A stretch of 28,162 nt of DNA, from contig CAJUQN010000027.1 in assembly GCA_910588625.1 (NCBI GenBank), positions 1-28,162 of the forward strand, written 5' to 3'. This stretch comes from an uncultured Oscillospiraceae bacterium (lineage in GTDB: Bacteria; Bacillota; Clostridia; Oscillospirales; Oscillospiraceae). The position numbers were made by a program, and so were the translations under genes. Under the pieces are notes generated by a model. It had not been told where the DNA came from. It searched no databases and saw nothing but the letters and a program-made list of their open reading frames with translations. Within the stretch, counting starts at the first letter, position 1. Each line of letters begins with the position of its first letter. Below, piece after piece: positions 8,511-14,736 of this stretch.

Positions 8511-8565
8511 CTTTAACGCCCGCGGCGTTTGCAAATTGAGCTAGAGAGGAGCGGAAAAGGAGACC

Positions 8566-9174
8566 ATGTATCCACTGATTGAGATCAAAACAGTTCCCAT
8601 CGAAATTGAGATGAAAGTTTCTCACGCCAAGCTGGAGTACACCCGTGGGACCGCTGACCTGGAGATTTCCCGAGGTGAGGGCGGCCTGAGCATCAAGAGC
8701 CGGCCTATCAAGCTGAACATCGACACCTTTGAGGCTCGGAATTCTGTGGTTCCCACTGCCATGCGCTCCCAGCAGCAGGCCGCCCAGAAGGGGGAACAGG
8801 CGTCCTACACTGCCACAGCCACCTATGCCCAGCACGGCCAGATGCTGCTGAACGCCAAGATTGGCGAGGAGCTCATCACCAAGTTTGCGGCGGAGGCCGC
8901 TATGAAGGACTACAAGCCCAATGTGGGCTTGGATTTCCTGCCCTCTGTTCCCCCCGAGATCAGCTGGGATCCGGGCGAGATGCAGATCCGCTACGAAATG
9001 GATAAGCTGAACTTTGACTGGCGGGTGGATAGGCCTCAATTTGAGTTTACCCCCGGTGATATTGAGCTATCCGTCACTCAGCAGCCCGACGTTATCATCA
9101 AGTACGTGGGCGGGCCGCTGTATGTGCCCCCCTCCTCCGACCCCAATTACGAGTCGGTGGACGTGGAGGCCTGA
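8566..9174 (+). CDS. YviE-like protein (DUF6470-type), flagellar locus
   Basis: A 202-residue protein without signal peptide or membrane segment. It opens with short alternating strands (LIEIKTVPIEIEMKVSHA) and has a helical middle, about residues 60-115, rich in Gln and Ala. A second strand-rich half follows with ISWDPGEMQIRYEM and FTPGDIELSVTQQPDVIIKY. Size, strand pattern and position between flgL and fliW match B. subtilis YviE, whose role is unknown. AAAAGGAGACC precedes the ATG. In the 55-base gap after flgL is a short inverted repeat around AACGCC/GGCGTT without a T-tail. I infer co-expression with the late flagellar genes. Confidence 0.75.
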   Translation: MYPLIEIKTVPIEIEMKVSHAKLEYTRGTADLEISRGEGGLSIKSRPIKLNIDTFEARNSVVPTAMRSQQQAAQKGEQASYTATATYAQHGQMLLNAKIGEELITKFAAEAAMKDYKPNVGLDFLPSVPPEISWDPGEMQIRYEMDKLNFDWRVDRPQFEFTPGDIELSVTQQPDVIIKYVGGPLYVPPSSDPNYESVDVEA

Positions 9175-9187
9175 CGCAATCACACCC

Positions 9188-9212
9188 AAGGAAGCGCCCC
9201 GGGCGCATGGAG
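9188..9212 (+). promoter_or_regulatory. Possible CsrA-binding leader over the fliW ribosome site
   Basis: Two ANGGA motifs, AAGGAA (9188-9193) and ATGGAG (9207-9212), flank a small hairpin (9194-9198 pairing with 9202-9206). The GGA cores are 19 bases apart, a spacing a CsrA dimer can bridge, and the second overlaps the Shine-Dalgarno GGAGG of the preferred fliW start. This suggests, but does not show, feedback of CsrA on fliW-csrA translation. Confidence 0.4.
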
Positions 9213-9218
9213 GTTTTT

Positions 9219-9671
9219 GTGAAGCTGCAAACCAAGTATTTTGGCGAGATTGAGTATGAGGCGGAGGACATTATCTCCTTCCCCGCCGGTCTGTTTGGCT
9301 TTGAGGAGGAACAGGAATTCCTACTGCTGCCTTTCGACGGCGGCGCCGGCTCCCTGCTCTGCTTCCAGAGCACCCATACCCCTGCCTTGGCCTTTGTGGC
9401 CATGAACCCTTTTTCTCTGCTGCCTGACTATATGCCCGTTCTCCAGCCCAATGAGCTAAAGGATTTGGGGGTGAAGGACAGTCAGGAGCTGGGCTTCTAT
9501 GTGCTGTGCGTAGTGAAAAAACCGGTATCGGACAGCACAGTAAATCTGAAGTGCCCCGTAGCCATTCACCCCGAAACACGGGTGGCACGGCAGGTCATTT
9601 TGGATTCGGATGCCTACGAGATGCGCCATCCCCTGGCCCAATTCGGCACAGAGGGGGGCACATTATGTTGA
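9219..9671 (+). CDS. fliW: Flagellar assembly factor FliW (CsrA antagonist)
   Basis: FliW binds CsrA allosterically and also binds flagellin, linking flagellin level to hag translation. Family signatures: KYFGEIEYEAEDIISFPAGL, then GFEEEQEFLLLPF, and a C-terminal NLKCPVAIHPETRVARQVIL. I prefer GTG 9219 (150 residues), because GGAGG at 9209-9213 lies 5 bases upstream and the resulting start MKLQTKYFGE aligns with other FliW N-termini. ATG 9207 is in frame and would add four residues. The last seven bases overlap csrA, implying translational coupling of the two partners. Confidence 0.95.
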   Translation: MKLQTKYFGEIEYEAEDIISFPAGLFGFEEEQEFLLLPFDGGAGSLLCFQSTHTPALAFVAMNPFSLLPDYMPVLQPNELKDLGVKDSQELGFYVLCVVKKPVSDSTVNLKCPVAIHPETRVARQVILDSDAYEMRHPLAQFGTEGGTLC

Positions 9672-9955
9672 TCCTGCAGCGCAAGGCCGGCGAGTCTTTG
9701 CTTATTGGCGAGGATATCACGGTCCGTGTGGTCTCGGTAGACGGGACACGCGTGCGGCTGGCTATCTCTGCGCCGGAGGACGTATCTATCCTGCGCACCG
9801 AGCTGGTCGTCGCCGCCACCGCCAACCGGGACTCCGCCATGGAGGAAGCCGCCCCTGTGGAGCTTCTGGACCTGCTGGGCGGCGTGCTGGATAGACGGGA
9901 GGGCACGCCCTCCCAGACCCAGACTCCGGCGGCGCCGGAGGGAAAGGAGGACTAA
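9665..9955 (+). CDS. csrA: Carbon storage / flagellin translation regulator CsrA
   Basis: CsrA is a dimeric RNA-binding protein that represses translation at GGA motifs. In flagellated Firmicutes its main target is the flagellin leader. Start MLILQRKAGESLLIGEDI is the family hallmark. Key RNA-contact residues are present: L4, and R44 in the context APEDVSILR. N54 falls near the position contacted by FliW in Bacillus. At 96 residues it is longer than the common 60-75. The extra tail (about 58-96) has a short hydrophobic helix PVELLDLLGGVL and a disordered end. The ATG overlaps the fliW stop region. Confidence 0.97.
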   Translation: MLILQRKAGESLLIGEDITVRVVSVDGTRVRLAISAPEDVSILRTELVVAATANRDSAMEEAAPVELLDLLGGVLDRREGTPSQTQTPAAPEGKED

Positions 9956-9958
9956 CCT

Positions 9959-10141
9959 ATGATGGAATCTATTGCCAGCATGGCAATGGGAATGAGCGCC
10001 GCGTCGTTTGCCACCAACTACTCGATGGCTGTCACCAAGAAGATGATGGACAGCCAGGAGTTGGCGGGCCAGGAATTGATGAAAATGCTGGAAGCTGTTC
10101 CCACTCCCTCGAAGGGTGATTTTATCGACGTTTATGCGTAA
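9959..10141 (+). CDS. YjfB-family putative motility protein
   Basis: A 60-residue protein beginning MMESIASMAMGMSAASFATN and ending PTPSKGDFIDVYA. It has the size, Met/Ala-rich N-terminal helix and overall pattern of the YjfB family, small proteins of unknown function tied to motility regulons in Firmicutes. GGAAAGGAGG at 9941-9950 gives a very strong ribosome site 8 bases before ATG 9959; ATG 9962 is the alternative. It begins 3 bases after the csrA stop and is closed by a strong terminator, so it is the last gene of the operon. It occupies the place where Bacillus has hag. Confidence 0.8.
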   Translation: MMESIASMAMGMSAASFATNYSMAVTKKMMDSQELAGQELMKMLEAVPTPSKGDFIDVYA

Positions 10142-10145
10142 ATCG

Positions 10146-10174
10146 AAAAAGCCGGCCTGCGGGCCGGCTTTTTT
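10146..10174 (+). terminator. Intrinsic terminator of the late flagellar operon
   Basis: A near-ideal hairpin: AAAAAGCCGGCC pairs with GGCCGGCTTTTT around a 4-base loop, continuing into a run of six T. It starts 5 bases after the yjfB-like stop. Confidence 0.93.
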
Positions 10175-10237
10175 GTGTCTAAATTTCCTTTGCAATGGCT
10201 ATGATTATGTCACGAAATGACACAGAGGAGGCCGTTC

Positions 10238-11527
10238 ATGGAGTTTTCCCAGTTTTGCGCCTGCGGACCGTCAGGATACGCCCAGCTCAAGCAGAAGGTG
10301 GACGCCTGTGCCCGCCTGGGGCGCAGCTATGAGTTCTCGGGGTGCAGTCTGCCGCCGGGGTGCACGCCGACCCAGGCTCAGGTGGGGTTTTGGCGGACGG
10401 GGGAGGACTATCTCATCTATTTCCGCCCTGCGGTGGCCTACGGAGGCACGGACCCTAGGCTGAACGAGTTTTTTTTGCGGGGCGCGGTCCAGCGCTATGC
10501 CGGATTTCAGGCTATGACTGACTGCCTGCGGGACCTAGACGGTGCTTTCACCGCGCCAAAGCCGGACCTCTTCCGGACATTGAAGGAGGCATTCCAGGAC
10601 CGGGTCCTGGGCCAGGAGGCGGCGGTGGAGGCAGTGGCCTTCAAGCTCTGGGGCCATGTCTGCAAGCAAAATCCTCTGCGCCCGCTGTCGTTGATCTTCT
10701 ACGGGCCTACTGGAGTGGGGAAATCGGAGCTTGGCAAAGCTGTCGCCCCCATTTTGAACCAGTGCCTCGGCGAGGAGCGCTTCCGCCTGGTGTGGACAGA
10801 GCTGAACACCTTCACACAGGCCCACTCCGTCTACCGTCTCACTGGAGCACCGCCGGGATATGTGGGCTATGACGACCCGCCAGTGCTGGAGGCGGTGCGG
10901 CGCTGTTCTCACACAGTGTTTATGTTCGACGAGTTGGACAAGGCCCATCCGGAGGTGTTGAAGGCCCTGATGTCCATTCTGGACGAGGGCCGCTGTACCG
11001 CCCGCCAGGAGGACCGGGATGGAAGCCGGGAGCTTGATTTCCGGCGCTGTGTGTTCCTGTTTACCACCAATACCGACCTATCCACCAGAGGGCAGCGGCT
11101 AGGCTTCGCTCTCCCCGAACAAGTCAGTCCGACAAAGCCCCCGCTCTCTGCCCCCGCCTGCCTTGCCCAGCGGCTATACCAGGCGGATGAGAACGCCCGG
11201 CTAGCCCTGGCCCGGTCCGGCGTCCTGCGGGAGATTGCGGGACGGTTCAGTGGGCTCATTGCCTTCCACCCTCTCGGCGACGCCGCCAGGATACAGGTCA
11301 CCGCCAAGCAGATCACCGCCTTGGGCCGTGAATACGGCCTGGAAGTGGCTCAGGTGGCCCCCGATCTGGCCCGCGCCCTTACCCCGCGGAAAGCCATTTC
11401 CCCTCGCTCCACCGTTCCCATGCTGGAAGGATTGCTCACCCCCATATTCTTAGCCCAAAGGCCAATGAAGGGCGTCACATTGCGCCTAGAGGGCGCCATA
11501 GACCATCTCTGCCTCGTTCCCATATAA
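10238..11527 (+). CDS. Orphan Clp-type AAA+ ATPase (ClpA/ClpB D2-like)
   Basis: A 429-residue cytosolic ATPase. Residues 1-115 are unassigned. The AAA+ module follows: GPTGVGKS Walker A (156-163), a GYVGY substrate-pulling pore loop (207-211) in the Clp context GAPPGYVGYDD, Walker B VFMFDE (227-232), sensor-1 region FLFTTN (273-278), and a C-terminal lid with ISPRSTVPMLEG in the sensor-2 position. It lacks the tandem D1 and middle domains of ClpB and the zinc domain of ClpX. GAGGAGG at 10225-10231 favours ATG 10238 over ATG 10217. Terminators on both sides suggest a single-gene unit. A T8 tract lies at 10469-10476. Substrate and link to motility are unknown. Confidence 0.85.
   Translation: MEFSQFCACGPSGYAQLKQKVDACARLGRSYEFSGCSLPPGCTPTQAQVGFWRTGEDYLIYFRPAVAYGGTDPRLNEFFLRGAVQRYAGFQAMTDCLRDLDGAFTAPKPDLFRTLKEAFQDRVLGQEAAVEAVAFKLWGHVCKQNPLRPLSLIFYGPTGVGKSELGKAVAPILNQCLGEERFRLVWTELNTFTQAHSVYRLTGAPPGYVGYDDPPVLEAVRRCSHTVFMFDELDKAHPEVLKALMSILDEGRCTARQEDRDGSRELDFRRCVFLFTTNTDLSTRGQRLGFALPEQVSPTKPPLSAPACLAQRLYQADENARLALARSGVLREIAGRFSGLIAFHPLGDAARIQVTAKQITALGREYGLEVAQVAPDLARALTPRKAISPRSTVPMLEGLLTPIFLAQRPMKGVTLRLEGAIDHLCLVPI
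10469..10476 (+). repeat. T8 homopolymer in the AAA+ ATPase gene
   Basis: Eight T residues encode F78-F79 and the first two bases of L80, upstream of all ATPase motifs. Slippage here would inactivate the protein. Confidence 0.9.
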
Positions 11528-11561
11528 AAAACCGCTGAGAGCTCATGCCCTCAGCGGTTTT
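11528..11561. terminator. Bidirectional terminator between convergent genes
   Basis: AAAACCGCTGAG (11528-11539) pairs with CTCAGCGGTTTT (11550-11561) around a 10-base loop. A and T flanks give a U-tail in both directions, serving the AAA+ gene (plus) and the Lys/Pro-tail membrane gene (minus). Confidence 0.88.
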
Positions 11562-11567
11562 CGTCAT

Positions 11568-12713
11568 TTATTGGTTGTACTCAAAGTCCAGTTCTATGAC
11601 CTCATTCGTACCGAGATCCAAACGATAAAGGTGCTCGCCGTCGATGGTCATGAGGTACATCCCCATGATATCATTACTTCCGGCCACATTGTGATCGTTA
11701 TATACGTGCAGCCGGATGGCAGGCTTACCATCCACCATCTCGGTGCCATCCATGGGCAAAACCTCATACTGGTCCATGGACTCCCCGGGCAGGCCCAGCT
11801 CCGCCGGACTCATGGCCTCCAGGCACTTCCGGGCGCTCCGCTGGGACACGGAGTGCTGCGCGGCGGCAGCGTTGGCAGGCGCCGTGACCTTGCCCTCTTC
11901 CTCATCCGCTGTCACAACACACACACCAGGGGACCAAGTGATCCGCACCGTGTGCACATAGGTGACGGGTTCAGGGGTGGGCTCGGGGTCCGGCTCAGGG
12001 GTGGGGGTAGGCGTAGGCTCCGCACTGGCCTCCGGGTCCAGGGACTCGGTGGGCTCCACAGACTCCGCTGGCGCAGCGGAAGCTGCCGCTGCCGCGTCTT
12101 GCTTTACTGACACGTTCCGGGCCAGCAACACCATGCCCTCTTCTGTGGTGTAGTCTGGCTTGTCTGTCTGGCGCACGAACTCCTCGTCAACGACGCTGAA
12201 GCCATCTCCGGACAGCTGTCCCACGTAGGTCTCAGCAGCCTTGCCCGCATCCACCAAATCGGTATACGTATAGGTAACCCGCTTGGATTTCTCCACCTTG
12301 GCCTCGCTCTCGTCGGCGCCCAGGAGCATACCCGCGATGTTCACATCGTCTCCGATGGGAATCTGGGAAGGCAGCTCCGGGGGCTGAGGCTCCACAGTGG
12401 CGCTGACCTCCGGGTCCGGGGCCTCTTCCCCCTTCAGCCTGGGGAGTACAACAAAAATGATGATCGCCGCTGCGGCGATGATGACCACCACCGGGATCAG
12501 CAGCAGGATGGGGAACTTTTTCTTCCCGCCCTGCCCCTCACCTTCGGCGCCCTCGACCTCTTCGGCCACAGGCTGGCCCTTCTTGCCCTTTTTCGGCTTG
12601 AGAGGTTTTTTCTCCTTCTTAGGCTTAGGCGGCTTTTCCTTTTTTGGCTTCTTCTCTTTTGGCGCCTTGGGGGGCTTGGGCTCCTTGGGCGCTTTTGGCT
12701 TTCCAAATGCCAT
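11568..12713 (-). CDS. Bitopic membrane protein with Lys/Pro-rich cytoplasmic tail, unknown function
   Basis: I do not recognise the family. The 381-residue protein starts with a highly basic KPK/PKEKK-type tail (residues 5-46), an acidic Glu/Gly patch (51-62), and one membrane helix (about 67-90). The likely extracellular part has a small folded segment (125-205), an Ala/Ser/Pro/Glu/Thr linker with PTPTPTPEPDPEP, and a C-terminal mixed alpha/beta segment (about 250-381). Lysines before the helix predict the N-terminus inside. It lies 30 bases after the FtsA/PilM-like gene on the same strand, with AGAGGTG as ribosome site, so the two are probably co-transcribed. By analogy with PilM-PilN, its cytoplasmic tail could be the docking peptide for the actin-like protein; this is inference. 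Confidence 0.85.
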   Translation of the reverse strand: MAFGKPKAPKEPKPPKAPKEKKPKKEKPPKPKKEKKPLKPKKGKKGQPVAEEVEGAEGEGQGGKKKFPILLLIPVVVIIAAAAIIIFVVLPRLKGEEAPDPEVSATVEPQPPELPSQIPIGDDVNIAGMLLGADESEAKVEKSKRVTYTYTDLVDAGKAAETYVGQLSGDGFSVVDEEFVRQTDKPDYTTEEGMVLLARNVSVKQDAAAAASAAPAESVEPTESLDPEASAEPTPTPTPEPDPEPTPEPVTYVHTVRITWSPGVCVVTADEEEGKVTAPANAAAAQHSVSQRSARKCLEAMSPAELGLPGESMDQYEVLPMDGTEMVDGKPAIRLHVYNDHNVAGSNDIMGMYLMTIDGEHLYRLDLGTNEVIELDFEYNQ

Positions 12714-12743
12714 GAGTTACAACACCTCTTGCAACTTATCTGC

Positions 12744-14648
12744 TCAGGCCAGTGTGATCGTCACGGTATCCTGCTCCTTCAGCGCGTGCTGGAAACCTCG
12801 TTCCACACCGTTGACCTCCAGGCGCACCGGCCTGTCCAGATGTTCAAAGTCGATGCCGGAATGATCCAGCAGGTCCATAAGATAGTAGGGGGACCCATCC
12901 TCCTTCAAAGGCAGCGCCAGCGGCTTGTCGTTGAGGATGAAATGCACCTCCTGGGGCCGCGGAGCGGGCTGAACCGGGGCCGCTGTCCAAGACGCGGGAG
13001 CCGGGGCATAGTCCCCAGGCTGAGCCACCGGCGCGGCGGGAGCTTCCCGCTTCGGGGGGGGGGCCTGGCGCAGGGTGAGCACCACATCGCCCTGGACTAG
13101 CTGACGGTCCAGCGGAGAAATGGTGTTGTTCACCATAGCCTTGCCGTAAAAGTCTTCCCCCAACAGCTCCGTCAGAGTGCGGTGAGCGTCTTCGCCGTGG
13201 CGGGCGGGGATAAAATTGATCTCATCTCCGGCGTGGACCACACTGGACAGGGTGGCCTCCTCGCCGTTCACCCGCAGAACCGCAGGGACGGCGGGCTCGC
13301 CCCGGAACACCAGCCGCTTGCCGTCCAAAGTGACATTCAGGCTCTTGCCCGTTTTGCCCACCATGTCGGCGTAGCTGTAGCCGTTCATCAGCAGAATATC
13401 CTGCAGGGTCAGCACTCCGTTGCGGAACAGCTTGGCGGTCTGGCCGTTTAGGATGACCACATAGCTGTCGTTCAACAGTCCCAGGCCCGCCGAGATGGCG
13501 ATGCCCAGCGGCGTGGCGTACTCCGGCTTTTCCAGCTCGATGTTGTCGGAAAACACACTTAGCGCGAAATTGTTCCCCGCGATAGCCACCCGTTTCTCGT
13601 CCATCTCCAGCTGGAGGGCCACCTTCTCCCGCAGCCCGGCCAGCTTGCTGCCGCCGCCCGCCAGAAACACAGCCGAGGGAGGATTCCCATTGACGCCCAA
13701 AATTTGCTTGGCAATGGCGTCCGCCAGCTTGTCCATGGGCTCCTGGATAACCTGGACCACCTCGTTGACGGCCACCCGCTCCTCCTGCCCCAAAATGTTG
13801 CGGCACCGGATGAGCTCCTCCGTCTCACCGACGGAGCGTTTGATCTCCTCGGCAGTCTTGAAGTCCACCAGGTAGGAGCGCATGATGGCCTCGGTGACCT
13901 CGTCCCCAGCCACAGTGGCCATGGTGTAACCCACCACGCTGCCGTCCCGGCATAGAGCAATATCTGTGGTGCCCGCGCCGATGTCCACCATCGCCAGATT
14001 CAAAAGCCGCAGCTCAGCGGGAATAGCGGCGTTCATGGCCGCGATTGGCTCCAGCGTCATGCTGGCCACCTGCAGCCCCGCGCTGCGCATGGCGGCATAC
14101 AAACTCTCCACCACCTCGCCGGGAAGGAAGGTGGCAACCACGTCCGCCTCCGCCTTGCGTCCGGTGTGATACTGGAGGTTTGCCATGGGATAGTTATCCA
14201 GCCGGTACTGGGCCACGGTGTAGCCCACCAGGAACATCTGCCGCCGGTCGCTGCCGTCGCTCTGGAGGGCCTCCTCGGCGGCGGACACCGCCCCGGCCTC
14301 CAAACGGCTGATCTCCTCGGCGCCGATGGACTGCTCCTCGGGCAGCTCCAGGGTAAACGACCCCTTCTGGGTCCGCAGGGCCCGCCCAGCGGCAGCCACA
14401 CAGACCCGCTCCAGGCGCACGCCCAGCCGGGCCTCCAGCCGCTCCGTCACTGTCCGGGCCAAGGCGCCCACCTGCTTGATGTCGTCAATCTGGCCGTCCA
14501 TCATGGCCCGCTTGCCGTGCTCGGCCAGCTCCACATCCAAGACCTTCAGCCGGTCGCCCACTGAACGGCCCACCACGCCCACAATACTGCGTGTACCGAT
14601 ATCCAGGGCAAAGATCAGGTCCTTATCCTGGTCCTTCCATTCTGCCAT
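12744..14648 (-). CDS. FtsA/PilM-like actin-fold ATPase with C-terminal beta-grasp-like repeats
   Basis: A 634-residue protein whose first 390 residues are an FtsA-type actin fold: phosphate-1 LDIGTRSIVGVV (15-26), the FtsA-specific 1C-type insertion region (about 80-195), phosphate-2 VDIGAGTTDIAL (221-232) and adenosine motif FLAGGGSKLAGL (328-339). Canonical FtsA is about 420 residues and ends in an amphipathic membrane helix. Here residues 395-634 instead hold two beta-grasp-like units (397-480 and 568-633) joined by an Ala/Pro linker. A C10 tract encodes residues 529-532. No ftsZ is nearby. GAGAGGAGCGG precedes the ATG. It could be a division, envelope or pilus-like scaffold factor; a role as the main FtsA is not supported by context. 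Confidence 0.88.
   Translation of the reverse strand: MAEWKDQDKDLIFALDIGTRSIVGVVGRSVGDRLKVLDVELAEHGKRAMMDGQIDDIKQVGALARTVTERLEARLGVRLERVCVAAAGRALRTQKGSFTLELPEEQSIGAEEISRLEAGAVSAAEEALQSDGSDRRQMFLVGYTVAQYRLDNYPMANLQYHTGRKAEADVVATFLPGEVVESLYAAMRSAGLQVASMTLEPIAAMNAAIPAELRLLNLAMVDIGAGTTDIALCRDGSVVGYTMATVAGDEVTEAIMRSYLVDFKTAEEIKRSVGETEELIRCRNILGQEERVAVNEVVQVIQEPMDKLADAIAKQILGVNGNPPSAVFLAGGGSKLAGLREKVALQLEMDEKRVAIAGNNFALSVFSDNIELEKPEYATPLGIAISAGLGLLNDSYVVILNGQTAKLFRNGVLTLQDILLMNGYSYADMVGKTGKSLNVTLDGKRLVFRGEPAVPAVLRVNGEEATLSSVVHAGDEINFIPARHGEDAHRTLTELLGEDFYGKAMVNNTISPLDRQLVQGDVVLTLRQAPPPKREAPAAPVAQPGDYAPAPASWTAAPVQPAPRPQEVHFILNDKPLALPLKEDGSPYYLMDLLDHSGIDFEHLDRPVRLEVNGVERGFQHALKEQDTVTITLA
13054..13063 (-). 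repeat. C10 homopolymer (G10 on plus strand) in the FtsA-like gene
   Basis: Ten consecutive C on the coding strand encode part of the A-P-P-P segment at residues 529-532, in the linker before the last beta-grasp-like unit. Tracts of this length are prone to slippage. Confidence 0.95.
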
Positions 14649-14679
14649 AGGTCCGCTCCTCTCTAGGGGGATTTCATCA

Positions 14680-14722
14680 CAAGAAAAGTGCCAGGGGACG
14701 GCATGACTGCCGCCCCCTGGCA
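14680..14722 (-). terminator. Terminator-like hairpin between MCP and FtsA-like genes
   Basis: TGCCAGGGGACGGCA (14689-14703) pairs with 14708-14722 with a single mismatch and a 4-base loop. On the minus strand it is followed by CTTTTCTT. It lies just after the MCP stop, so part of the transcription probably ends here. Only about 31 bases remain before the FtsA-like start, and I see no convincing promoter in them, so read-through is possible. Confidence 0.7.
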
Positions 14723-14736
14723 GCCTATATAGTCAA

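Noticed and set aside
10183..10210. Possible promoter (TATGAT at 10200-10205) for the AAA+ ATPase gene
   Set aside because: No acceptable -35 element at 16-18 bases; too weak to list as a feature.
12595..12710. Lys/Pro tail of the minus-strand membrane protein as a frameshift or repeat-expansion artefact
   Set aside because: The frame continues cleanly into a membrane helix and a structured region, and the ATG has a ribosome site; the repeat is protein-level low complexity, not exact DNA repeats.
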